The position numbers and the translations under genes are program-made. DNA of 38,296 nucleotides. Source: Thermoflexus hugenholtzii JAD2. Lineage in GTDB: Bacteria; Chloroflexota; Dehalococcoidia; UBA2979. Each line of letters begins with the position of its first letter. Positions within the stretch are counted from its first letter, which is position 1. Location: positions 1-38,296 of the forward strand of contig CAMDNW010000017.1 of assembly GCA_945903275.1 (NCBI GenBank), written 5' to 3'. Shown piece by piece: positions 25,569-33,268 of the stretch. The notes beneath the pieces were generated by a model. The model was not told the DNA's origin, did not search any database, and saw nothing but the letters and a program-made list of their open reading frames with translations.

Positions 25569-26633
25569 ATGAAGACCCGCGCCGCCGTACTTGTCGAGCA
25601 TGGCCAGCCGCTGGCGATTGAGGAGATCGAACTCGGGAACCCCGGCCCGTTCGAGGTGCTGGTGAAGCTATACGCCTCGGGGATTTGCCACTCGCAGTTG
25701 CACCAGATCCACAATCCGGCGCAGGCGCGCCCGGCACTCCTCGGGCATGAGGCGACGGGGGTTGTGGTCGCGAAAGGGCGCGATGTCACGCACGTGAAGG
25801 AGGGCAACCGCGTCATGGTGACGTGGGTGCCGCGCGACATCACGCCGGAGACGGCGGTGCTGAATCGGTCATCGTTCTCGTTCCGGGGAGCGACGCACCA
25901 GGCCGCCGGCGCGTACACGTGGGCTGAGCATGTGCTGACGCACGAGCAGTTGGTGTTGCCGCTGGATCCCTCGGTGCCCATCGACGTGACCGCGATCATC
26001 GGGTGCGCGACGGTGACGGGCGTGGGCGCGGTGCTGGGGACGGCGCACGTAAAGCCGGGGCAGACAGTCGCGGTGTTCGGCGTCGGTGGTGTGGGGATCA
26101 ATGTGATCGCGGGCGCGAAGATAGCGCAGGCGGGCCGCATCATCGCGGTCGACCTCGCGGACGACAAACTCGCGTGGGCGAAGGAGTTCGGCGCGACGGA
26201 CGTGGTGAACGGGAAGACCAGCGACCCCGTCGAGGCGATCCGCGCGCTGACCGGCGGCGGCGTGGACTTCGCGTTCGACGCGATCGGCATGGAGTCGGTG
26301 ATCAACCAATGCCTGGAGTCGATCACGCCGGGGATCCTCGGCGCGCGACGAGGCGGCACGGCGGTGGTGGTGGGGATTCCGCAGGGGCCGGTGACGCTGA
26401 AGCCTCGGCTGTTCCCCACAGGCGAGCGGCATCTGATCGGGTCGCTGGGCGGATCGAGCCACCCAATCGAGGACTACCCGCAGTACGTCGAGTGGTACAA
26501 GCAGGGCGCGCTGCCGCTCGACAAGATGGTGACGAAGATCTATGAGGGCCTCGACCACATCAACGAAGGCGTGCGGGCGCTGGAGCAGGGCGAGATCATC
26601 GGCCGTTCGATCATGGTGTACGCACGGCCGTAG
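25569..26633 (+). CDS. Zinc-dependent alcohol dehydrogenase family protein
   Basis: A 354-residue medium-chain dehydrogenase, NAD(P)-dependent. The catalytic zinc site is Cys40 (SGICHSQLH), His60-Glu61 (GHEATG) and Cys146 (IGCATVTGVGA). The Rossmann motif is VFGVGGVGINVI (about 169-180), followed by IIAVDLADDKL, the acidic residue favouring NAD. The structural zinc lobe normally carrying four cysteines is absent: residues 87-110 read VPRDITPETAVLNRSSFSFR without a cysteine. Closest in layout to class III/mycothiol-type formaldehyde dehydrogenases and other MDR alcohol dehydrogenases; substrate not readable. GAGGGAG lies 6 bases before ATG 25569. Confidence 0.88.
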   Translation: MKTRAAVLVEHGQPLAIEEIELGNPGPFEVLVKLYASGICHSQLHQIHNPAQARPALLGHEATGVVVAKGRDVTHVKEGNRVMVTWVPRDITPETAVLNRSSFSFRGATHQAAGAYTWAEHVLTHEQLVLPLDPSVPIDVTAIIGCATVTGVGAVLGTAHVKPGQTVAVFGVGGVGINVIAGAKIAQAGRIIAVDLADDKLAWAKEFGATDVVNGKTSDPVEAIRALTGGGVDFAFDAIGMESVINQCLESITPGILGARRGGTAVVVGIPQGPVTLKPRLFPTGERHLIGSLGGSSHPIEDYPQYVEWYKQGALPLDKMVTKIYEGLDHINEGVRALEQGEIIGRSIMVYARP

Positions 26634-26691
26634 TCTCCGTTGTCCGTGTCGTCCGCCTTGGTCGACCTCACAGCTGATTACTCAAGCACGA

Positions 26692-27207
26692 CTATCCTTC
26701 AGGCAGACTGTCCTGATTACGCGGAGAGCGATCCTCGCTGCCGACGCAGCCGGGAAGGTCCTTTCTGCGACCGCAGTTCCTGGTCAGTCTTTCGATCCGT
26801 CGAAGAGCGATGGCGCACACGATCGCGTAGGGCAAGGCCAGTATGGGGATTCCAAACGAGACTCGGCTATGTTGCGGCCCCAGTGGCTGGACAAGATGCG
26901 CGGTGACCGGGATCCCAAGTACGCGCCACTCCCAAGACCTGCCCTCGGTCACTTCTGTGATCTCGAATGGAAGCCAGATACCCGCCACTGTCAGAACTCG
27001 CCCGTGCAACCCCGAGCGCAGCGGAAGGCCTCGTGGTTGCACGTCCCGAATCGAGGGTCCCCACTGCAGCCAAAGTTCCATGTCGCTGATCACCCGCCAA
27101 CAGGTTTCGGGACAAGCAGCGATTGTTCGAGCGATGTAAAAGCGGCGGAGTGGTTGCCGGACGATCCAGCGAATTCCTCTGCTGATCGCACTTAACCGCA
27201 CAAGCAT
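26692..27207 (-). CDS. SRPBCC-superfamily protein (polyketide cyclase/START-like)
   Basis: A 171-residue protein whose centre follows the SRPBCC helix-grip pattern: ARTIAACPETCWRVISDMEL (first strand and helix), WLQWGPSIRDVQPRG, GRVLTVAGIWLPFEITEV, WEWRVLGIPVTAHLVQP. Such domains bind hydrophobic ligands; the ligand is not known. A C-terminal helix (ALRRIERL) is followed by an unusual basic, low-complexity tail of about 28 residues. ATG 27207 has GGAGGG four bases upstream, better than an in-frame ATG at 27231. It is alone on this strand; about 200 bases to the next gene contain no feature beyond an imperfect hairpin (CTTCAGCT/AGCCGAAG, near 27375-27400). Confidence 0.65.
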   Translation of the reverse strand: MLVRLSAISRGIRWIVRQPLRRFYIARTIAACPETCWRVISDMELWLQWGPSIRDVQPRGLPLRSGLHGRVLTVAGIWLPFEITEVTEGRSWEWRVLGIPVTAHLVQPLGPQHSRVSFGIPILALPYAIVCAIALRRIERLTRNCGRRKDLPGCVGSEDRSPRNQDSLPEG

Positions 27208-27407
27208 TTGCCCTCCGTTCTCAGTTCCCATGCCTCAACGGGACGTACCACGCCGCGCGAGGACACCGCCTCCGGTGCCTGTCCGTCGTTCGGGTAGCGC
27301 TCCCCGGCAACCGAGGTCTACGCAGCACGCCCTAGCCACACACACCCAGCACCCCGGAGCAACAACCGTGACAAGCTTCAGCTCCGCTAAAGCCGAAGAC
27401 TGGTCGC

Positions 27408-27989
27408 CTAGCTGTCATGAGCACGCATTACTTTTTCGAGCGCCTCCAAGATGGCAGCGTTGGTCGGGTGGTCGCCGGCAAAGGCGCTGCGTTGTGCCCA
27501 TACCAACTCTCCACCGGGGCACACGATGAACACCCCGCCAAGTTGTCTCTGGTCGCCGAGCGCATCCATCCGTGCCAACTTTTGGCGATGCCCGTTGATC
27601 AGTGCGCGTAGGCCCGGCACAAATTGCCGAGGGTCGAGGAACGCGAGGAGAGATGGGCGGCGCACTTGCAGCGATCGGTACACCGCACGCTGCGGGTCGG
27701 TCAGCACAGGCGTCGTGATCGCGTAGTCCTCTGCGAAAAAGCCCGCCATCTGCGGCGAGCCGCTGCCCACAATCACGAGCTCAGCGCCTGCGACGTGGAT
27801 GGCCTCGACGATCGCTCGCAGCGTAGAGACCTGCTCCTTGCAGAAAATACAGCCGAAGTGTCGGATGAGCGCCAGCACTACCGGCCGGTCTGCCCACACA
27901 GTCCCAAGCCGAACGGACGACCCGTCCGGACGCAGCACCTCAAGGTTGCCCGCACCCGCTTCGATATTTTCCTGCACCTGAGTTCGCAT
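27408..27989 (-). CDS. Peroxiredoxin-like AhpC/TSA protein (PRXL2/AAED1-like)
   Basis: A 193-residue thioredoxin-fold protein. The active-site strand reads LIRHFGCIFCKEQVSTLR with a CxxC pair (Cys47, Cys50), as in the PRX-like2/AAED1 group that reduces peroxides or resembles bacterial AhpC/TSA antioxidant enzymes. It keeps the later parts VIVGSGSPQMAGFFAEDY, VLTDPQRAVYRSLQVRR and GGVFIVCPGGELVWAQRS. A fine ribosome site (GAGGAGGGG) precedes the ATG. It follows the MerR/B12 regulator by 35 bases on the same strand and is probably in its operon, which suggests a role in defence against light-generated oxidants. Confidence 0.82.
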   Translation of the reverse strand: MRTQVQENIEAGAGNLEVLRPDGSSVRLGTVWADRPVVLALIRHFGCIFCKEQVSTLRAIVEAIHVAGAELVIVGSGSPQMAGFFAEDYAITTPVLTDPQRAVYRSLQVRRPSLLAFLDPRQFVPGLRALINGHRQKLARMDALGDQRQLGGVFIVCPGGELVWAQRSAFAGDHPTNAAILEALEKVMRAHDS

Positions 27990-28024
27990 TTTCCCCTCCT
28001 CGCACGGGAACCACGCCGCATCGC

Positions 28025-28927
28025 TTACGCGGAGTGCTTCCCGGACAGTTGTGTCGCAACCATGGTCGCCGCCGCGACCACGGACGTCGGCAACCTCACC
28101 GCCGCCAGGACGTCGGCCTCTTCATCGCGCGCTTGGATGATCGCCTGTCCGCCGACGTAGAGGCGCATGCTGCCGCCGACGCCATGTAGAGCTGCGAGCG
28201 CAATTCGAGCTACCGGTAGCGATGCAGCGCTCGTGATCGACAAGCAGAGTGCATCGAATCGGGTGCTGCGAGTCGCCTCTACGAGCGTGGCAGTCGGGAC
28301 GTCCGCGCCGAGGTAGGCGACCCGCAGCCCAGTGCGCCTGAGCAGCAATGCGAGCGCAAGCGCGCCGAGGTCGTGTCGCTCATCCTCAGGGCAGGCGACC
28401 AGCACGTGCGGCGCAGTACGGAGAGGGGCGATGAGCGCGTGAAAGCGTGCCGCGAGCCAGAGACGGGCGGATTCGACGAGCAAATGCTCTGCCGCGACGG
28501 TCATGGCAGATCGTTCCCAGCGCTTCCCCGCCTCGACGAGAGCCGGAAGCACGAGATGCTCGATAGCGGACTCAATGCCCATCGTGCTTTCTGCGACGTT
28601 GAGCGTCTCAAGCACGAGCGATTCGTCATACGTCTGCGCGGCGTCCACTAGGGCCAGCACGCCATCGATAACCACCGGCACAGCGGCAGGCAGGATCGAC
28701 GTGGTCACCGCTTCATCGTGTACGGCAGATGCAGCCGAGGCCGCACTGAGCCCGGAGGCTACGAGAGCCGCCATCCGGCGAATCAGTGCGAGGTCACCCT
28801 CGGTGTACATCCGGCGTCCGGTCGAGCCGCGCCCCGGCGCGGGTACTCCATAGCGACGCTCCCACGTCCGCAGGCGATGAGTCGAGACACCAGTGGCAAG
28901 CGCGGCCGCGGCAACTGTGTATATCAC
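28025..28927 (-). CDS. MerR-family regulator with cobalamin-binding domain (CarH/LitR-like photoreceptor)
   Basis: A 300-residue repressor. Residues 3-59 form the MerR winged helix (LATGVSTHRLRTWERRYGVP, GRRMYTEGDLALIRRM). A four-helix cap follows with Trp137 and Glu147-His148, the W-x9-EH motif that contacts 5'-deoxyadenosylcobalamin in CarH. The Rossmann cobalamin part carries ERHDLG (183-188; His185 the lower-ligand type ExHxxG), LSITS and YVGGQAI. In CarH/LitR proteins the dark tetramer represses carotenoid and light-stress genes and light breaks the cobalt-carbon bond. The start is placed at GTG 28927, where a strong promoter predicts a leaderless mRNA; an in-frame ATG at 28984 lies upstream of the -35 box. 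It shares an operon with the peroxiredoxin-like gene. Confidence 0.88.
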   Translation of the reverse strand: MIYTVAAAALATGVSTHRLRTWERRYGVPAPGRGSTGRRMYTEGDLALIRRMAALVASGLSAASAASAVHDEAVTTSILPAAVPVVIDGVLALVDAAQTYDESLVLETLNVAESTMGIESAIEHLVLPALVEAGKRWERSAMTVAAEHLLVESARLWLAARFHALIAPLRTAPHVLVACPEDERHDLGALALALLLRRTGLRVAYLGADVPTATLVEATRSTRFDALCLSITSAASLPVARIALAALHGVGGSMRLYVGGQAIIQARDEEADVLAAVRLPTSVVAAATMVATQLSGKHSA

Positions 28928-28933
28928 GTTGGA

Positions 28934-28962
28934 ATCATACAAATTAGTCACTTCTTCGTCAA
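28934..28962 (-). promoter_or_regulatory. Sigma-70 promoter of the MerR/B12 gene, predicting a leaderless transcript
   Basis: On the minus strand TTGACG (28957-28962) and TATGAT (28934-28939) are separated by exactly 17 bases. The normal distance puts +1 at about 28927, the first base of the GTG that opens the MerR homology. No ribosome-binding sequence would then be present. Confidence 0.7.
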
Positions 28963-28972
28963 TATATTTGAC
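28958..28972. promoter_or_regulatory. Inverted repeat joining two divergent -35 elements
   Basis: GTCAA-TATAT-TTGAC is a perfect 5+5+5 palindrome. One arm is the -35 of the minus-strand regulator promoter; the other gives TTGACA (28968-28973) for the plus-strand gene run, although its -10 at 17 bases (GAAAAT) is poor. It could be the site through which the MerR/B12 protein represses both directions (inference). Confidence 0.5.
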
Positions 28973-29073
28973 ACTCATCGTCATTACGACGAAAATGAAG
29001 CAGTAGAACGAACAAGTTCTGACGAAGTTGACCAGAAGGGTAACGCTCGGTCAGCAGATAAGAGGGGTACGCC

Positions 29074-30000
29074 ATGTTGGTCGCAATCACCGGTTCGAAC
29101 GGACTCATTGGGACCGCGCTGCGGCGCTCGCTCGAACAGGACGGGCACACGGTGCGGGCACTGCGCCGCGGGACTGCACTCGAGGGCGGCGATTACGACG
29201 TCAACACTCGTTGGTTTGCCAGCGATGCGCTGGCCGGGGCCGACGCGGTGGTGCACCTCGCAGGTGCCTCCATCGGCACCGCACGCTGGACCGCTCAGCG
29301 TCGTTCTGAACTGCGCAGTAGTCGCATCGACTCAACTCAGCTGCTCGTGGATGCGATCGGCGCGCTGGATCGCAAGCCGCGTGTGCTCGTCGTTGCCTCT
29401 GGGATTGGCTACTACGGCGATGCGGGAAACAGCGTGGTGGACGAATCCACCGCAATGGGGAAGGGGTTCCTTGCTGAGCTCGTGCGCGAGTGGGAAGAAG
29501 CGGCGCGGCGCGCGGAGGCGCTGGGCGTGCGCGTGGTTTCCCCGCGCTTTGGCATCGTACTGGCGAAGGATGGAGGTGCCCTCCCGCAGATGGTACTGCC
29601 GTTCAAGCTCGGTTTCGGCGGGCCCATTGGCAGCGGGCGGCAGTGGATGTCGTGGGTTTCGCTCGCGGACGTCGTCGGGGCGTTGAAACTCCTGCTCCAG
29701 GACGAACGCGCGAGTGGCCCCGTGAACGTCGTCGCGCCCGAGGCCACCACCAACAGCGGGTTCGCGCGCGCGCTCGGGAACGTGCTACACCGTCCCGCGT
29801 TCGCACCGGCTCCGGCGTTTGCCCTACGCCTAGTGCTTGGCTCGGGGCGGGCTGATGAACTGCTGCTCGCGAGCCAGCATGTCGTCCCAAAGCGGCTGAG
29901 CGAACTGGGGTACGTGTTCCGGCACACCGACCTGCGCCAAGCGCTGACCGCTGCACTGCACTCTGAAGAAGCCTCGCCTCCGCTGGCATCGGCCGACTAA
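29074..30000 (+). CDS. TIGR01777 family NAD-dependent oxidoreductase (YfcH-like)
   Basis: A 308-residue extended-SDR-like protein: ITGSNGLIGTALRRSLEQ nucleotide site, VVHLAGASIGTARWT, VVASGIGYYGDAGNSVVDES and SPRFGIVLAKDGGALPQMVL, all standard in the TIGR01777/YfcH group. The C-terminal DUF1731-like segment ends LSELGYVFRHTDLRQALTAA. No enzymatic reaction is established for the family. It is the first gene of the run divergent from the MerR/B12 regulator. Its TAA overlaps the ATG of the next gene by one base. Confidence 0.9.
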   Translation: MLVAITGSNGLIGTALRRSLEQDGHTVRALRRGTALEGGDYDVNTRWFASDALAGADAVVHLAGASIGTARWTAQRRSELRSSRIDSTQLLVDAIGALDRKPRVLVVASGIGYYGDAGNSVVDESTAMGKGFLAELVREWEEAARRAEALGVRVVSPRFGIVLAKDGGALPQMVLPFKLGFGGPIGSGRQWMSWVSLADVVGALKLLLQDERASGPVNVVAPEATTNSGFARALGNVLHRPAFAPAPAFALRLVLGSGRADELLLASQHVVPKRLSELGYVFRHTDLRQALTAALHSEEASPPLASAD

Positions 30001-30476
30001 TGAGCATCCACCGATTCGAGACGACCCATCTACTTCCTATCCCGCGCGACGAGGCTTGGCGATTCTTCTCCAATCCCCGCAACCTGGCCCGGATCACGCC
30101 ACCCGAGATGGGCTTCACGATCACCTCGGAGGTAACAGACGAGGTCTACCCCGGAATGATGCTCACGTACCGCATCCGCCCGCTCTTCAACATCCCGGTC
30201 ACGTGGGTGACTGAAATCAAGCACGTGACGCCCGGCGAGCGGTTCGTCGATGAACAGCGCGCCGGGCCGTACGCGATGTGGCACCACGAGCACCACTTCG
30301 GCGACATCGAGGGAGGCACAGAGATGCGGGACATCGTGCATTATGCCGTGCCCGGCGGCCCACTTGGCGATATCATCAATCGCTGCCTTGTGCAGCGGAA
30401 AGTGGCAGAGATCTTTGCGCACCGGAGCCGTGTACTTGACGGCATGTTCGGTGCAATCGCGCACGATCCGAACTGA
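30000..30476 (+). CDS. SRPBCC family ligand-binding protein
   Basis: A 158-residue SRPBCC protein, coupled to the TIGR01777 gene by TAATG. Pattern: HRFETTHLLPIPRDEAWRFF, NPRNLARITPPEMGFTITSE, MMLTYRIRPLFNIPVTWVTE, then PYAMWHHEHHFGDIEGGTEM and VHYAVPGGPLGDIINRCLVQ. In many bacteria this SRPBCC type accompanies or is fused to the TIGR01777 domain. It probably binds a hydrophobic small molecule; no catalytic residues are assigned. Confidence 0.85.
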   Translation: MSIHRFETTHLLPIPRDEAWRFFSNPRNLARITPPEMGFTITSEVTDEVYPGMMLTYRIRPLFNIPVTWVTEIKHVTPGERFVDEQRAGPYAMWHHEHHFGDIEGGTEMRDIVHYAVPGGPLGDIINRCLVQRKVAEIFAHRSRVLDGMFGAIAHDPN

Positions 30477-30540
30477 TCGGTGACAGCGTAGCCATGTGCA
30501 GTAAGCATGCGAGCGGCTATGACGGATAGGAGGCTAGGAA

Positions 30541-30945
30541 ATGGGTCAGACGACGACGGCAGTGGTGGCGACGCTGCTCAGCATGGGAGTGCTGGATGCT
30601 ATCTGGCTGTCCACGATGACCTCGCGACTGTATCGCAGAGAGATGCCTTCGCTGCTCCTTGAGACGCCGAGCTGGCCTCCTGCCGTTGCGTTCTATCTTC
30701 TTTACGCTGTGGGTGTCGTGCTGTTGGTCGTGCGTCCGGCGCTTGATGGCGACTGGACGGCCGGTCGAGTGGCGGGCATGAGCGCGCTCCTCGGGCTTGT
30801 GGCCTACGGCACCTATGACCTGACTAATCAGGCGACGCTGCGTGGGTGGTCAACGCTCGTCACCATGGTAGACCTCACGTGGGGAGCCACGCTCACCGCA
30901 GTGGTCGCTACGGTAGCAGTCGCGGCCGCTCGCCGTTTCGGGTAG
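30541..30945 (+). CDS. DUF2177 family membrane protein
   Basis: A 134-residue integral membrane protein with four spans (about 5-27, 46-66, 74-93, 107-130). The family mark AYGTYDLTNQATLRGWSTLV and VDLTWGATLTAVVATVAVA are present, as is the early LDAIWLSTMTSRLYRREM. DUF2177 genes often occur in light- or stress-inducible clusters with the neighbours found here; function unknown. Excellent ribosome site (AGGAGG). Confidence 0.85.
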   Translation: MGQTTTAVVATLLSMGVLDAIWLSTMTSRLYRREMPSLLLETPSWPPAVAFYLLYAVGVVLLVVRPALDGDWTAGRVAGMSALLGLVAYGTYDLTNQATLRGWSTLVTMVDLTWGATLTAVVATVAVAAARRFG

Positions 30946-31007
30946 CGAGCCCGATGCGGGTCACGTAAATACCGGCGCAATCTGCCGGATCAAGGGGGAG
31001 CGTGGCG

Positions 31008-32006
31008 ATGTCCGCATTGGCTACGAGCGTCGACCACGCGCTGGAATGGCCCGTCGTGACCTCATTCACACGCATTGGCTGCGCGGTACGGCGGCGCGTC
31101 GCGCGCTGGAAACCGCTGGAGGCATACGACCTGAGCGGACGCGTGGCACTCGTCACCGGGGCTACTTCCGGAATCGGCTTTGCCGCGGCCGAGGCGCTGC
31201 TGCGGATGGGGGCCCATGTGATCGTCCTTGGCCGTGACGCAACGCGTACTGAAAGTGCTCAGCGCCAGCTGGCGAGTCGCACCGGAAGCGAGCGCGTCTC
31301 CATGGTGCTGGCGTCGATGGACGACGCAGATGAGGTGCGTCGGGCGGCGGATGAGGTGATGGCGCAGCATGCGAGACTCGACATTCTGGTGCACAACGCC
31401 GGAGCGCTCGCTACGGGCTATCAGCCCTCTCCGATGGGTGTCGAGGTGACGTCAGCCGCCCAACTCGCAGGGCCGTTTCTACTGACCGGACTGCTGATGG
31501 AACGTCTCGCGGCAGCCGCGCCTGGTCGCGTCATCAGCGTTTCGTCCGGCGGTGCGTACCTCGTGCCACTGACGGTCTCTGGGCTCGAGCCCGCCCCCGC
31601 TGAGTTCGACGGCAGCAGGCAGTACGCCCGCGCCAAACGCGCGCAGATCACCCTCACCGAACTTTGGGCCGAGCACACACGCGGGCGCTCGCTCGTGTTT
31701 CAGACGATGCACCCGGGCTGGGTGGATACGCCAGGGCTCGCGGCATCACTGCCTCGCTTTCACGGCATGCTGCGCCCGCTGCTGCGGTCTCCGGAGGAGG
31801 GCGCGGACACGATCGCGTGGCTGGCTGCTGAGTCGGAAGCAACACAGACGAACGGAGCCTTTTGGTGCGACCGCGTGCCACGACCGGCGCATCGCCTCGC
31901 ACGGACACGCGCCATGGACACCTCAGAGCGGCGTGCACGGCTGTGGGCGTGGTGTGAGACGACCAGCGGTTGGCGGCTGCCACCAGCACGTGTGGCGGGA
32001 GGCTGA
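31008..32006 (+). CDS. SDR family oxidoreductase, DHRS12-like
   Basis: A 332-residue short-chain dehydrogenase. The cofactor site is TGATSGIG (50-57), HNAG is at 129-132, ISVSSGGAY supplies the catalytic Ser, and YARAK (Tyr206, Lys210) is the active pair. A long N-terminal stretch (about 40 residues) and a basic C-terminus with FWCDRVPRPAHRLARTRAM match the DHRS12-like group. ATG 31008 is chosen because AAGGGGGAG lies 7 bases before it and only 1 base before the GTG at 31002. It precedes the FAD gene by two bases, so they are one operon. Substrate is probably a lipid or terpenoid; not shown. Confidence 0.85.
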   Translation: MSALATSVDHALEWPVVTSFTRIGCAVRRRVARWKPLEAYDLSGRVALVTGATSGIGFAAAEALLRMGAHVIVLGRDATRTESAQRQLASRTGSERVSMVLASMDDADEVRRAADEVMAQHARLDILVHNAGALATGYQPSPMGVEVTSAAQLAGPFLLTGLLMERLAAAAPGRVISVSSGGAYLVPLTVSGLEPAPAEFDGSRQYARAKRAQITLTELWAEHTRGRSLVFQTMHPGWVDTPGLAASLPRFHGMLRPLLRSPEEGADTIAWLAAESEATQTNGAFWCDRVPRPAHRLARTRAMDTSERRARLWAWCETTSGWRLPPARVAGG

Positions 32007-32008
32007 CC

Positions 32009-33268
32009 ATGCACATCGCGATCATCGGCGGCGGTGTCAGCGGGTTGATCACGGCTTACCTCGCTCAGCGCAGTCATCGAGTGGAGCTGTTCGAGGCGCG
32101 CGAGACCGCCGGTGGCCACGCAAACACCGTGGCCGCGCGTGACGACACCGGTGAGGAAGTGCCCCTAGACGTCGGGTTCGTCGTCTACAACGAGCGCACC
32201 TACCCGGTGTTCAGCCGGCTCCTGCGCGAGCTTGGTGTTGAGACTCTGCCGTCCGACATGTCGTTCGGCTTCAGCTCTGAAGAGGATGGGTTTGAGTACA
32301 GTAGCCGAGGGTGGCGGGGGTACCTCGGTAGCCCACGCAACCTGTTCAGTATCCGCCGGGCGATCATGGGCCTCGATGTGCTCCGCTTCCAGCGGGACGC
32401 GCGCAGAGTGCTCCGGCATGACCTGCTGCACGATGTCCCGTTTCAGGATTACCTGCATAGAGGACGGTATGGCAGCGACTTCCGGCAGCGTGTGATCATC
32501 CCGCTCATCGCCTCCACGTGGTCTAACTCCCCGGCGGACGTGCTGGCCTTCCCCACGAATTACCTGTTTCGATTCCTGGAGCAGCACGGCGTGCTGGCGT
32601 TGGGCAGCATCCCCGAGTGGCGGAGTATCGTTGGCGGTGCACGCACCTACATCGACGCGATCCTTCGTACTCTCACTCCCGGAAGCGTCCACTGCGGCAC
32701 CCCAATCATCGGAGTGACCCGACAGTTGGGTGGGGCGTGTCTCGCGTTTCCGGATGGCGAGGAGCGTCATTTCGACGCTGTGGTCCTCGCGTGCCACGCC
32801 GATCAGGCGCTCGCTCTGTTGGGTGATGCATCCCCCGAAGAACGCGAGGCGCTCGGCGGGTTCGCGTACACGCGCAACCATGTGGTCCTGCATACCGACA
32901 AGCGCGTGCTGCCGCGAAGCCAGTGGGCGCGAGCGGCATGGAACTTCCATCGTATCGAACAGAAAGGATCGCCAACCACGCTGACGATGAGCTACGACCT
33001 GAACCGACTGCAGGGCATCCCCGGACCCGAGACCTACTGTGTCTCGGTGAACCCAGGCGACAACGTCGATCAGTCGCGCATCATCGCCGAGTTTGACTAC
33101 TCTCACCCGGTCTACTCGATACGTACCATTGATAGTCAGAGACGATTGCAAACGCTGCAGGGTGTGCGTCAGACATACTTTGCCGGCGCACATCTCGGTT
33201 ACGGCTTTCATGAGGATGGCGCCCGCTCCGGGGTCGAGGTCGCGGAACGGCTCGGTGTTTCTTGGTGA
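32009..33268 (+). CDS. FAD/NAD(P)-dependent amine-oxidase-fold oxidoreductase
   Basis: A 419-residue flavoprotein. It opens with MHIAIIGGGVSGLITAYLAQ and FEARETAGGHANTV, the FAD site. DVGFVVYNERTYPVFSRLL and AWNFHRIE are typical of the group next to DUF1365. The C-terminal TYFAGAHLGYGFHEDGARSG, the second FAD-binding part, is intact. In several bacteria this gene, DUF1365 and a cyclopropane-synthase-like methyltransferase are adjacent and are linked to unusual membrane fatty acids under light or singlet-oxygen control. The methyltransferase is not here. ATG 32009 has CGGGAGG 6 bases upstream, and the GTG of DUF1365 overlaps the stop. Confidence 0.85.
   Translation: MHIAIIGGGVSGLITAYLAQRSHRVELFEARETAGGHANTVAARDDTGEEVPLDVGFVVYNERTYPVFSRLLRELGVETLPSDMSFGFSSEEDGFEYSSRGWRGYLGSPRNLFSIRRAIMGLDVLRFQRDARRVLRHDLLHDVPFQDYLHRGRYGSDFRQRVIIPLIASTWSNSPADVLAFPTNYLFRFLEQHGVLALGSIPEWRSIVGGARTYIDAILRTLTPGSVHCGTPIIGVTRQLGGACLAFPDGEERHFDAVVLACHADQALALLGDASPEEREALGGFAYTRNHVVLHTDKRVLPRSQWARAAWNFHRIEQKGSPTTLTMSYDLNRLQGIPGPETYCVSVNPGDNVDQSRIIAEFDYSHPVYSIRTIDSQRRLQTLQGVRQTYFAGAHLGYGFHEDGARSGVEVAERLGVSW

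Noticed and set aside
32009-33268. Phytoene desaturase (carotenoid synthesis) for the FAD protein
   Set aside because: It is shorter than CrtI, and the DUF1365 neighbour and the DVGFVVYNERTYP text fit the amine-oxidase-like group instead, so it cannot be taken as a source of retinal precursor.
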